DNA of 64,000 nt from Bacillus norwichensis. GTDB lineage: Bacteria; Bacillota; Bacilli; Bacillales; Bacillaceae_C. Position numbers and translations under genes: made by a program. The DNA lies in the NCBI RefSeq assembly GCF_014836955.1, contig NZ_JACSPV010000004.1, positions 94,937-158,936 on the forward strand, written 5' to 3'. The notes under the pieces were generated by a model that was given only the letters and a program-made list of their open reading frames with translations, was not told the origin of the DNA and made no database searches. Of this stretch, positions 52,421 through 61,133 are shown one piece after another (positions within the stretch are counted from its first letter, which is position 1; the number at the start of each line of letters is the position of its first letter).

Positions 52421-54100
52421 TTAAGAAGACTTCGTTCTATTTATCTCTAGCTCTTTTAATTGCCTGCGTAAAATTTTCCCGCTGATCACTGTTTTAGGCA
52501 GCTCATCCAATACTTCTATTTCCCTTGGCGCGGAATGTGCGGCTAGATTGTTTCTGACAAAGATCCGGATTTCTTCGAGCAACTCCTTTGATTCTGAAAA
52601 GCCAGGTCTTAGGGTAATAAAAGCTTTTACTACTTCACCACGAATAGGATCAGGTTTTCCGATCACTCCTGCTTCAGCGACAGCAGGATGCTCAATCAAT
52701 TTGCTTTCCACTTCAAAAGGTCCAATCCGTTCTCCAGCTGAGTTAATCATGTCATCATCTCGACTTTGAAAGAACACATAGTCTTCTTCATCCTGATAAG
52801 CCAAGTCGCCTGAAACATACCATCCATCATATTTAAAATAAGCATTAAATCTATCTTTATTTCCCCAAATTTCCTTCATCAACCCAGGCCAAGGTGTACG
52901 AACAGCCAGCTGTCCCACAGAGCCTCTCGGCAGTTCCTGACCCTCTTCATCCAAAATGCCGACAGTAATGCCTGGGAATGGACGTCCCATTGAGCCTGGT
53001 TTAATCGTCTCAGCTGGCAAATTAACGATCAAATGTCCCCCTGTTTCGGTCATCCACCACGTATCATGAATACGGACACCTAATTGCTCCCAAGCCCAGT
53101 AAATCACTTCAGGATTTAATGGCTCTCCGACACTTAGTACGTGGCGCAAAGAGGAAAGGTCAAAGTTTTTTATCACTTCTCCTTGTGAGAGCAGCATTCT
53201 GAAAGCTGTCGGTGCACTATACCAAACCGTTACCTTTAATTCATGGATAAGCTGGTACCAGTTTTCTGCCTTGAACCGGCCCCCTTGAATCACAATTGTC
53301 GCCCGGTTCAGCCATGGTGCAAACAGCCCATAAACGCTACCTGTCACCCATCCTGGATGAGACGTGCACCAATATACATCTTCGTCCTTCACATCAAGCA
53401 CCCATTTGCCTGAAGCATGATGATGAGTCACAACACGATGGGCGTGCAAAACACCTTTTGGCTTGCCAGTTGATCCGCTTGTATAGTGAATGAGCATCCC
53501 GTCCTCCTGATCCACCCACTCAACTAATTCACCATCATTTTTAACATCAAAAGTTGTATTTTCAATCTCTTCGACATCTAAAATGGTTTGCAGGGAAGGT
53601 ATGTCATTCTGTGGAACCCGCTTCACCATTTCATTGTCTGTGATTAGTACAGTCCCTTTACAATCATTAATCCGGTCTTTGACTGCATCTTCCATAAAAG
53701 CTTCGAACAAAGGCCCTGCAATGGCCCCAATTTTAATAATCGCCAAAATGGAGATATAGCATTCCGGAGTTTTCGGAAGGAATACAAACACTCGGTCTCC
53801 CTTTTTAACCCCATGGCTTTTTAAAACTCTTGCGTAATGATCTGTTTTGTCCTTTACTGTTTGAAATGTAAGCAATCTTCTTTCATCGCCGTTTACGTAA
53901 TGAAGGGCAACCTTATTTCCATATCCTTCATCAACATGCCGGTCAATCGTTTCATAGGCAGCATTCAATTTTCCAGTCTTCGTAAAACTTAATTCTTTTG
54001 CTGCGTCTTCCCATGAGAATGTATGTCGTAGCGCATCATAGTTTTCCAGATTGTACGTACCTGGAATCGGCGCTATTATTTCCCTTTCTAAAACAGCCAT
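52421..54100 (-). CDS. Acyl-CoA synthetase, acetate-CoA ligase (AcsA) type
   Basis: 559 residues, ANL superfamily. P-loop-like YTSGSTGKPKGV, WWMTETGG, the hinge region YVSGDLAYQDEEDYVFFQSRDDDMI and the catalytic Lys in TVISGKILRRQLK. The length fits B. subtilis AcsA (570s). It activates a carboxylic acid to its CoA ester via an acyl-AMP. Being in a sulfur operon, the acid may be a methylthio- or sulfonated acid, comparable to DmdB-type ligases (inference). SD GGAGG. Confidence 0.87.
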   Translation of the reverse strand: MAVLEREIIAPIPGTYNLENYDALRHTFSWEDAAKELSFTKTGKLNAAYETIDRHVDEGYGNKVALHYVNGDERRLLTFQTVKDKTDHYARVLKSHGVKKGDRVFVFLPKTPECYISILAIIKIGAIAGPLFEAFMEDAVKDRINDCKGTVLITDNEMVKRVPQNDIPSLQTILDVEEIENTTFDVKNDGELVEWVDQEDGMLIHYTSGSTGKPKGVLHAHRVVTHHHASGKWVLDVKDEDVYWCTSHPGWVTGSVYGLFAPWLNRATIVIQGGRFKAENWYQLIHELKVTVWYSAPTAFRMLLSQGEVIKNFDLSSLRHVLSVGEPLNPEVIYWAWEQLGVRIHDTWWMTETGGHLIVNLPAETIKPGSMGRPFPGITVGILDEEGQELPRGSVGQLAVRTPWPGLMKEIWGNKDRFNAYFKYDGWYVSGDLAYQDEEDYVFFQSRDDDMINSAGERIGPFEVESKLIEHPAVAEAGVIGKPDPIRGEVVKAFITLRPGFSESKELLEEIRIFVRNNLAAHSAPREIEVLDELPKTVISGKILRRQLKELEINRTKSS

Positions 54101-54114
54101 TATCTATCCTCCTA

Positions 54115-54864
54115 TTACGATGTGATCAGCGCCTTGCCCGCTTTATTCAAATCAAGGCTTTCCAATATCTCTGTCTTCAGTTCCGCTAATACGTTGCTCC
54201 CCCTCGATCTAGGCCGGCTTTCATCGACTGTCAGTTCTTTGGCGATTTCCCCTGGTTGTCCTCGAAGGATAACGATCCGATCACATAAATACGTCGCTTC
54301 GTCAATGTCATGTGTAACCAATACGATTGTCGTTTTGTGCTCCTTCCAAATATCAAGCAGCAAATCCTGCAATTGCATTTTTGTAAAAGCATCTAATGCA
54401 CTGAATGGTTCATCCAACAACAGGATTTCCGGTGATGTGACAAGAGCGCGCGCGATAGCAACACGCTGTGCCATCCCACCTGACAATTGCCTTGGATACA
54501 GATTTTCGCAGTCTCCTAAGCCGACATTTTCCAAGTATCGCTTTCCAAGGCTGATTTTTTCTTCCTTTTTGCCTTTCAATCCAAAAATGACATTTTCCAA
54601 CACAGTGATCCAAGGAAACAGGCGCGGTTCCTGGAAAATGAAACCTGTTGTATCATGAACATCTTTTGAAGTTTTGCCATTGATAGCTATTTCTCCATCA
54701 TACTCATCATCCAGTCCGGAAATTGCCCGTAATAGAGTACTCTTTCCACAACCACTTGTACCTAGTATTCCGATGATTTCACCCGGTTTTGCAGATAGAG
54801 TGATATTCCGAACCGCTGTTTTTCCAGCGAATGTCCGACTGACATTTTTCAATTCCAAGCCCAT
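54115..54864 (-). CDS. ssuB: Sulfonate/nitrate/taurine-type ABC transporter ATPase (SsuB-like)
   Basis: 249 residues. Walker A GTSGCGKST, Q-loop GFIFQEPRLFPW (typical of SsuB/TauB/NrtD), signature LSGGMAQRVAIARAL, Walker B ILLLDEPFSALD, H-loop VTHD. Sits between ssuC and the acyl-CoA synthetase gene with gaps of 16 and 14 bp. Confidence 0.92.
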   Translation of the reverse strand: MGLELKNVSRTFAGKTAVRNITLSAKPGEIIGILGTSGCGKSTLLRAISGLDDEYDGEIAINGKTSKDVHDTTGFIFQEPRLFPWITVLENVIFGLKGKKEEKISLGKRYLENVGLGDCENLYPRQLSGGMAQRVAIARALVTSPEILLLDEPFSALDAFTKMQLQDLLLDIWKEHKTTIVLVTHDIDEATYLCDRIVILRGQPGEIAKELTVDESRPRSRGSNVLAELKTEILESLDLNKAGKALITS

Positions 54865-54880
54865 CTTTTTCCCCTCCGAA

Positions 54881-55726
54881 TTACGACTTTACAAGGCGAT
54901 CTTGCCAATGCAATGTACGTGTTTCAATGACTTTGAGAATCCAGTCCGTCAATTTGCCAATGATAGCGAATAAGATGATACTAGCAATGATCGTCTCCGG
55001 TGAAAGTGTGTTCTGTCCAAGGACAAGCAAGTACCCTAAGCCCTGACTAGCACCCATCAATTCTGAAGCAACAACGAACATCCAGCCCAAACCCAAACCG
55101 CTGCGCAGACCTACTAGGAAAGATGGCAAAGATGCTGGCAAAATCACCCTCGTCACTAATTGGAATGTACTTAATCCATACATTTTTCCGACCTCAATCA
55201 ACTTACGGTCAACTCCTGCAATTCCGCTGACAATATTTAAGTAAACTGGGAAAAAAACTCCGACTGCGATCATCGTCACTTTGGAGGGTTCGCCAATTCC
55301 CATCCATAGAATGAATAAAGGAACCCAAGCCAATGAAGGAATGGAACGAAATGCTTGGATCATTGGATCAAAAAGGTATTCAGCTTTTTTATAAAAACCG
55401 ACAAACGAACCTAAAACTACTGCAACAGCCGATCCTAATATGAATCCCAGAAATACGCGGTAGGTTGTGATGCCTACGTGCCCCCACAAAGAACCGTCCT
55501 GCGCCATTTTTTGAATGGCCGCCAGTATCGTGGACGGAGCTGGAAGTTGGTAAGACGGAAATACTCCCAGCCGGCTTAATGCCTCCCACGTAACCACAAG
55601 AATGATTGGCAGTAAACTTCCAAGTATGATTGGCTGAAAATTTCTCTTCTCTGTCCGGACTTTTTTCTTATCTGCCGGTCTTTCAGCAACGAGTACGGAT
55701 GCTAGCTCCCCTTCATGCTTTGCCAT
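54881..55726 (-). CDS. ssuC: Sulfonate-type ABC transporter permease (SsuC-like)
   Basis: 281 residues. N-terminal cytosolic extension (about 1-30), six helices, and the BPD_transp_1 EAA-like loop VDRKLIEVGKMYGLSTFQLVTRVILPASLP (about 170-200). The preceding phrase RSIPSLAWVPLFILWMGIGE is characteristic of the SsuC/TauC group. Confidence 0.92.
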   Translation of the reverse strand: MAKHEGELASVLVAERPADKKKVRTEKRNFQPIILGSLLPIILVVTWEALSRLGVFPSYQLPAPSTILAAIQKMAQDGSLWGHVGITTYRVFLGFILGSAVAVVLGSFVGFYKKAEYLFDPMIQAFRSIPSLAWVPLFILWMGIGEPSKVTMIAVGVFFPVYLNIVSGIAGVDRKLIEVGKMYGLSTFQLVTRVILPASLPSFLVGLRSGLGLGWMFVVASELMGASQGLGYLLVLGQNTLSPETIIASIILFAIIGKLTDWILKVIETRTLHWQDRLVKS

Positions 55727-55748
55727 TTCACTTCGCTCCTACCTGAGT

Positions 55749-56738
55749 TTATTTGCCTTCAATTTCTTTTTCTGCAAATGATGGGTCAATGAGATTTGAC
55801 GTTAACTCTTCAAGATCAGCTCCTGAATCGATCACATCACTCTCTACTAAAATTTTACCTGCCTCGATTAATGCTTTACGTTGAACATCACCTGGCACTG
55901 GCTCTGTAAAATCATTGCGTTCAAGCTGAATACGCGCTACGTCTTCTGGTATGCTTGCCTCTTCCCCTAGAAGCTTCACTGCTTCTTCCGGATTATCAAG
56001 AATCCATTGCCTAGCTTTCTCGTAGGCTTTGATGACACGCTGTACATATTCAGGATGCTTTTTGGCAAAATCTTCCCTTACGTTTAAAAATCCATACGTA
56101 TTAAAATCGGGATTACGGTAAAATAATTCAGCACCTGTTTCGATTTCAAGGCGAGCCATATGAGGATCAAGTCCAGCCCACGCATCTACTGACCCGTTTG
56201 TCAGTGAAGTAGCTCCATCGCCATGCTGCAGATTTACAATCTCCACATCATCCACTGCCACACCTTCTTTATCTAAAGCACGAAGGAGAAAGATATAAGG
56301 ATCAGTTCCAAGAGTTGCTGCAACTTTTTTTCCTTTTAAATCCTTCACTGATTGAATGTTGGAATCCTTGCTTTTTACAAGTGCTGTCCATTCCGGCTTG
56401 TTGGCAATATATACATTTTTGATCGGCGCTCCATTGGCTTTGGATATCAATGTAGCCGCTCCAGCAGCTGATCCAAAATCGACACTGTTGCTGTTTAAAA
56501 ATTCGAGGGCTTTATTGCTTCCCTGACTTAATGTCCACTCGATTGCAATACCATCGTCTTTAAACTCATCTTCCAAGTAGCCGAATTTTTTCAAAACCAA
56601 GCTTACGGGCGAATAATAAGCATAATCCAGTCTGATTTTTTCAGGCTTTCCTTCCGATTTAGCATTCGAAGAACAACCAGATATTAGTAAAACAATCCCC
56701 AAAAGGCCAATGGCCAAAACTGATCTTAATTTTCTCAT
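55749..56738 (-). CDS. ssuA: Sulfonate-type ABC transporter substrate-binding lipoprotein (SsuA-like)
   Basis: 329 residues, lipobox LLISGC (Cys about 22). Type II binding fold of the SsuA/TauA/NMT1 group: LKGKKVAATLGTDPYIFLLRAL and GSVDAWAGLDPHMARLE are typical. The ligand is unknown; the group binds alkanesulfonates, taurine, nitrate or pyrimidines. Second gene of the operon, after the sulfhydrylase fusion. Confidence 0.9.
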   Translation of the reverse strand: MRKLRSVLAIGLLGIVLLISGCSSNAKSEGKPEKIRLDYAYYSPVSLVLKKFGYLEDEFKDDGIAIEWTLSQGSNKALEFLNSNSVDFGSAAGAATLISKANGAPIKNVYIANKPEWTALVKSKDSNIQSVKDLKGKKVAATLGTDPYIFLLRALDKEGVAVDDVEIVNLQHGDGATSLTNGSVDAWAGLDPHMARLEIETGAELFYRNPDFNTYGFLNVREDFAKKHPEYVQRVIKAYEKARQWILDNPEEAVKLLGEEASIPEDVARIQLERNDFTEPVPGDVQRKALIEAGKILVESDVIDSGADLEELTSNLIDPSFAEKEIEGK

Positions 56739-56765
56739 TGTCGTTTTTCTCCCTCTCCTAAAGCC

Positions 56766-58571
56766 TTAAAGTTCACATGCATACGTGGAAATGCTTCCGC
56801 GTAATCTTTGTGCTTCTTTATACGTACATCTGTTGTAGACGACTGGAATTCCTGCTTCACTTGCTATTTCTGCAGCTTCAGGAGAAATGACACCTTCCTG
56901 GAGCCAAAAGATTTTCGGTTTTGGATTCACTTCCGCTGACTCTTTCGCGACACCAATCGCTGCTTCTGGAGTCCTGAATACTTGAACTACATCGATTGGA
57001 TATGGAACGCTTTTTAAATCCGGATAAGCTTTTTCACCCAAGATTTCCGTTTCCCTCGGATTGACTGGGATCACTTTATAACCAAGCCTTTGCATCTTAC
57101 GGGCCAATCGATAGCTTGGCCTCGCTTCTTTCCCACTTAATCCAACAATAGCTAAAGTCTTTTGGCGGGTAATCTCCTGTCCATTTTCCAATACAAGTTC
57201 AGTAGCAGAGTTCAGTGCCCAGCGAATTACGCCTTCATCATTGATCAGGACAGACTTCTCTTCTCCTTCACCAATACCAGTTGCTTTGGTCAGAGCCTGA
57301 TCCAGATCGTTCTGAATATCACGCAAAGATTCAATTCCAACTGACAAACGGACGAGTGACTCGGTTACACCTGTTTCTGCCAGTTGTTCTTTCGTCAATT
57401 GCTGGTGTGTCGTAGAAGCCGGGTGAATGATGAGAGATTTTGCATCACCAACATTTGCTACATGTGACCATAGTGAAACATTGTTGATCAAATCTTTTCC
57501 AGCTTCTTTTCCACCCTTGATGCCAAAAACAATGATTGAGCCGAATCCATTATTGAATATTTTTTTTGCCAAAGCATGTGAAGGATGGCTCTCGAGTCCC
57601 GGATAGGTGACCCATTCCACTGCTGGATGGTTTTCAAGGTATTCCGCAAGCTTGGCGGCATTTTCATTATGGCGCTCTACACGTATATGCAGGGTTTCCA
57701 GTCCCTGTATAAGCTGAAAAGCATTATGTGGACTTAACGCTGCCCCAAAGTCGCGAAGTAATTGAACTCGTACTTTCGTAATAAATGCCAATGTTCCGAA
57801 ATCAACCGCATAACGAATTCCATTGTAACTGGCGTCAGGCTCAGTGAATTCAGGGAATTTTTCCGTGTTCCAGTTAAAGCGTCCTCCATCAACAATGACA
57901 CCTCCAATGGATGTACCGTGCCCTCCGATCCACTTTGTTGCAGAATGAACAACGATATCAGCCCCTAACTGGAGTGGTTTACACACATGCGGAGTGGCAA
58001 AGGTATTATCGATAATTAAAGGTACCCCTGCTTCATGAGCAATCTCAGAAACCGCTTCGACATCCAGCACCTGCAATCCTGGGTTTCCAATAATTTCTCC
58101 GTAAACAGCTTTTGTTTTATTCGTAATAGCTTCTCTAAAGTTTTCCGGGTTGGTTGGGTCGACAAACTTAACATTGATCCCATAGCGCGGAAGGGTTACC
58201 GCAAACAAGTTATACGTCCCTCCATAAAGGTTTGTTCCTGCTACAATCTCATCACCAGCGCTTGCTAGACTAAGAATGGATAACGTGATAGCTGACATTC
58301 CAGATGAAGTGGCCACCGCAGCTACCCCATCTTCAAGCAATGCCAGCCTTTTTTCAAACACATCTACAGTCGGGTTTCCGATACGTGAATAGATATTTCC
58401 CGGCTCATCCAAAGCAAATAATCTTTCAGCATGCTCTGTATCATGAAAAACAAATGAAGTCGTTTGATAAATCGGAACCGCTCTTGATCCTGTAGTAGGG
58501 TCCGGTGCCTGCCCTCCATGTAAAGCCAATGTTTCAAGATCATACGTTGTGTTTTTAATTTCTGTCGTCAT
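56766..58571 (-). CDS. O-acetylhomoserine sulfhydrylase fused to a CoA-binding domain
   Basis: 601 residues from the ATG at 58571, 7 nt after AGGGGG; a TTG at 58595 precedes the SD. Residues 1-430 are a Cys/Met-metabolism PLP enzyme of the MetY type: YSRIGNPT (about 61-68), [10 protein letters not shown] with PLP-Lys 213, and a [10 protein letters not shown] end. It makes homocysteine from O-acetylhomoserine and sulfide. Residues about 475-600 form a CoA-binding (YccU-like, Rossmann) domain: [44 protein letters not shown]. The fusion doubles as first gene of a SAM-riboswitch operon with a sulfonate-type importer. Confidence 0.92.
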   Translation of the reverse strand: MTTEIKNTTYDLETLALHGGQAPDPTTGSRAVPIYQTTSFVFHDTEHAERLFALDEPGNIYSRIGNPTVDVFEKRLALLEDGVAAVATSSGMSAITLSILSLASAGDEIVAGTNLYGGTYNLFAVTLPRYGINVKFVDPTNPENFREAITNKTKAVYGEIIGNPGLQVLDVEAVSEIAHEAGVPLIIDNTFATPHVCKPLQLGADIVVHSATKWIGGHGTSIGGVIVDGGRFNWNTEKFPEFTEPDASYNGIRYAVDFGTLAFITKVRVQLLRDFGAALSPHNAFQLIQGLETLHIRVERHNENAAKLAEYLENHPAVEWVTYPGLESHPSHALAKKIFNNGFGSIIVFGIKGGKEAGKDLINNVSLWSHVANVGDAKSLIIHPASTTHQQLTKEQLAETGVTESLVRLSVGIESLRDIQNDLDQALTKATGIGEGEEKSVLINDEGVIRWALNSATELVLENGQEITRQKTLAIVGLSGKEARPSYRLARKMQRLGYKVIPVNPRETEILGEKAYPDLKSVPYPIDVVQVFRTPEAAIGVAKESAEVNPKPKIFWLQEGVISPEAAEIASEAGIPVVYNRCTYKEAQRLRGSISTYACEL

Positions 58572-58600
58572 TTTAAATCCCCCTGGTTTAGTCAATTAAA

Positions 58601-58630
58601 GAAAAGCCCTCTTCACTAAGAAGAGAGCCG
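58601..58630 (-). terminator. Terminator of SAM riboswitch 2
   Basis: On the minus strand GGCTCTCTTC-TTAGT-GAAGAGGGCT followed by TTTTC; it lies between the second S-box aptamer and the sulfhydrylase start. Confidence 0.85.
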
Positions 58631-58651
58631 CTTATTATCGGTTGTTCTCTT

Positions 58652-58763
58652 CTTATCTTTCAGGAATTTACTCCTGCAGGAATTGGCACCTTATTAAGCA
58701 GTCAAATAAGCTTAATGGTTGCCGGGCATCATCGGGCCAGTCCCTCCGCCTCTCTTGATAAGA
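58652..58763 (-). ncRNA. SAM-I (S-box) riboswitch aptamer 2
   Basis: Minus-strand CTTATCAAGAGAGGCGGAGGGA, then CTGGCCCGATGATGCCCGGCAACC, GGTGCCAATTCCTGCAG and a closing GATAAGA: the P1-P4 landmarks of the S-box. With SAM bound the terminator at 58601-58630 should form and stop transcription of the sulfur operon. Confidence 0.96.
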
Positions 58764-58785
58764 ATTACCTTATTCATTTATTCCA

Positions 58786-58817
58786 AATAAAAAACCTCTC
58801 ATGAAAGATGAGAGGTT
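58786..58817 (-). terminator. Terminator of SAM riboswitch 1
   Basis: AACCTCTCATC-TTTC-ATGAGAGGTT followed by TTTTTATTT on the minus strand, directly after the first aptamer and before the second. Confidence 0.93.
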
Positions 58818-58835
58818 AGTGTATCTTATATTCCT

Positions 58836-58942
58836 CTTATCTTTCCGAGCATCATGCTCAGCTGGATTTAGCACCTTTTAAGTACGATACTTAAGGTTGC
58901 CGGGTGTCATCAGGCCAGATCCTTCCACCACTCTTGATAAGA
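58836..58942 (-). ncRNA. SAM-I (S-box) riboswitch aptamer 1
   Basis: Minus-strand CTTATCAAGAGTGGTGGAGG-like 5' strand (GGAAGGATCTGGCC), GATGACACCCGGCAACC, AAGGTGCTAAATCCAGC and closing GATAAGAGG. Complete aptamer about 30 nt after the predicted transcription start, in tandem with the second one. Confidence 0.95.
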
Positions 58943-58977
58943 AAGTATTTAATTAGTTTGCTTAATCGTTAAATAGA

Positions 58978-59006
58978 AGTCTAGCACGGCACTTTTTTGT
59001 TGTCAA
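58978..59006 (-). promoter_or_regulatory. SigA promoter of the SAM-riboswitch sulfur operon
   Basis: TTGACA (59001-59006), 17-bp spacer, TAGACT (58978-58983) on the minus strand. No second promoter is apparent between the two riboswitches, so both should be on one leader of about 400 nt. Confidence 0.85.
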
Positions 59007-59145
59007 TTACTTTTTCAAAAGTTTTCCGATTCATTAAGTGTGTTTAAATAATCGTTACGCGGGGACAAATTGTGTTTTTTCGTGCCAATGATTGCTTTTT
59101 TTCAATCTAACGCTTTTTACAAAGGGTGTTTTTAGCGTTTTATAA

Positions 59146-59324
59146 TCAAATGTACTTGGCTTATTGCGCCAGTTTTTATCAAGCACTCCGCTCGATAGAT
59201 TTCCTCCGAAAATCTGTGGCATCCACTGGAGGCTGTAACTTTATTCAGCCGGGATTTTAGTCCCACTGAATGGAATACCAATACGCTTTCACCTACCGCT
59301 TATAGAATGCTGAATGAAATTAAA
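59146..59324. repeat. Structured intergenic repeat family 1, copy F
   Basis: TCAAATGTACTTGGC start, GAAAATCTGTGGCATCCACTGGAGGC, ACTTTATTCAGCC and GCTGAATGAAATTAAA end. The last bases supply the stop codon of the next leftward gene (59320-59322). The rest of 59007-59145 shows no feature. Confidence 0.87.
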
Positions 59325-59835
59325 TTCCCTTCAATAGCTCCAGACTTTTTAGAACATGGTGTAGAAACGGAACAACCTCGGTCATATTATCCTCGCTAAT
59401 TTTCGTCTTGAATTTCACTTTGATCAAATTTAAATAACCGGAAACCTCTTCCCCATATTTGCAGCTCAGCGTTTGTGTTAGCTCGATATCGTTTTCCCAG
59501 ACAGCGTATAACGCCTCTCTAATTTGTTCGCATTGTACAGGAGCATCATGAACATGCTTGAAAAAATGCAATTCAAGGGAACAGCCTGGGACCGCCTCCG
59601 GAATTTCGAGAATTTCTCCAGCCAAATCTTCCAAAGAAGCGGTCAACACAACTTCCGCCATCACTTCTGGCAGTCCGGCTAATGTAAATTTCATCGATAG
59701 CTCCCTAGAGAGAATGGCATGATCCGTACGATCTGCTCTGTCAACGATCGCAATCAAGCCGTCCATATTATCCAGATCGTATATGCGATTTTCAAAGGCG
59801 ACTTTTAAATTTTCAAAATGTGTTGGATCATACAT
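59320..59835 (-). CDS. Uncharacterised 171-residue soluble protein
   Basis: 171 residues with SD GGAAGG. Mixed alpha/beta, acidic, no membrane segment or recognised motif; contains LIAIVDRADRTDHAILSRELSMKF and LELHFFKHVHDAPVQCEQ. Only 1 bp after the MFS stop, so translated with it. The stop codon lies inside a copy of repeat family 1. Confidence 0.7.
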   Translation of the reverse strand: MYDPTHFENLKVAFENRIYDLDNMDGLIAIVDRADRTDHAILSRELSMKFTLAGLPEVMAEVVLTASLEDLAGEILEIPEAVPGCSLELHFFKHVHDAPVQCEQIREALYAVWENDIELTQTLSCKYGEEVSGYLNLIKVKFKTKISEDNMTEVVPFLHHVLKSLELLKGI

Positions 59836-59836
59836 A

Positions 59837-61057
59837 TCAAGTATTCCTTCCAGATAGTTTCTTCACTTTAAGCGCCAAGAAAATTGAAACAACCAGCAGG
59901 CCCATGGTAAAGCCCACTACCCCGCCCCAACCATAGCGGGACCAAAATATACCGCCCACAGATCCTCCAACACTAGAGCCCATATAATAGGCAAATAAAT
60001 AGAGTGAAGATGCCTGGGCGATATCATGAGTAGCATAGCGGCTGACCAACCCGCTTGCAACAGAATGAGCTCCGAAAAAACCGAACGTCAACACGATAAT
60101 GCCGATGATTTTATAAAATAAAGACACAGGAAGCGTCAATACAACCCCTAATAGCATGAGTAGCACACCAAGGGTAATTAGCAGCGGACGGCCGAATTTG
60201 TCTCCCAACATCCCGAACCAAGTAGAACTGAAGGTTCCAACCAAATAAACGATAAACAACCATCCAATGATTGTCATACTCAAAAGATAAGGAGGCTCTG
60301 CGAGTTTAAAACCAAGATAATTATAAATCGTGACAAAAGCGCCCATTAAGAAAAAGGCGATTAAAAACAGCAACACCAAGACTGGGTTTCTCAAATGAGA
60401 AATGAGTGTACCAGCAAGCTTTTTCAAATGTAAATCCTGCGGATGAAAGTGCTTAGAAGACGGAAGTGCCCATATAAAATAAATAGCGGCAATCAAACTA
60501 ACGACTCCCAAAAAGATCATTCCTGTTTGCCATGAAAATAAATCAGTCATAGTCCCCATAATGACCCTGCCAGAAAGTCCTCCAACCGTATTACCGCTTA
60601 TATACAGGCCCATCGCCGCACCGACACTATTCCCTTCGATTTCCTCACCCAAATAAGCCATTGCGATTGAAGGAATACCGGCAAAAGCAAATCCTTGGAT
60701 CACCCTGAGTGTCAGATGAAGCTCGAAGGTTGGTGTGAAAGCAATCACCACAGTTAGAACAGATGTAATGATAAGGCAAACGGACATGATGTTTTTACGT
60801 CCCCACGCTTCAGAAAGGGAACCAAAAACAAGCAGCCCAAATGCTAGGGAAAGCGTGGTCAAAGACAAGGACAGGCTTGCCATCGTAGGAGTGACATGAT
60901 ACTCCTTTGTAAAAATAGGCATGATTGGCTGCGTGATATATAGATTAGCAAATGTAATGAACGCTGCGGCAAATAAAGCAAGGTTCGCTTTTTTAAAGGC
61001 TGGTGTTCCCCGCTGGATGTATCCTTTCGCTTGAATATCTCTGTTCATGTTCATCAT
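59837..61057 (-). CDS. MFS transporter, YnfM-like
   Basis: 406 residues, 12 helices. ANLALFAAAFITFANLYITQPIMPIFTKEYHVTP is a typical YnfM start, with motif A in FGSLSEAWGRKNIM and FGMLGDKFGRPLL. Likely proton-coupled efflux of an unknown compound. No strong SD; the exact ATG (61057, 61054 or 61048) is uncertain. Followed by the unknown 171-residue protein in one unit. Confidence 0.87.
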   Translation of the reverse strand: MMNMNRDIQAKGYIQRGTPAFKKANLALFAAAFITFANLYITQPIMPIFTKEYHVTPTMASLSLSLTTLSLAFGLLVFGSLSEAWGRKNIMSVCLIITSVLTVVIAFTPTFELHLTLRVIQGFAFAGIPSIAMAYLGEEIEGNSVGAAMGLYISGNTVGGLSGRVIMGTMTDLFSWQTGMIFLGVVSLIAAIYFIWALPSSKHFHPQDLHLKKLAGTLISHLRNPVLVLLFLIAFFLMGAFVTIYNYLGFKLAEPPYLLSMTIIGWLFIVYLVGTFSSTWFGMLGDKFGRPLLITLGVLLMLLGVVLTLPVSLFYKIIGIIVLTFGFFGAHSVASGLVSRYATHDIAQASSLYLFAYYMGSSVGGSVGGIFWSRYGWGGVVGFTMGLLVVSIFLALKVKKLSGRNT

Positions 61058-61133
61058 CCAGTCCCTGTTGTTTCATTTCAACAGTTAGGTTTATTTCTAT
61101 AATGGATGAATTATTTCTCTTTGTAAAACATTA

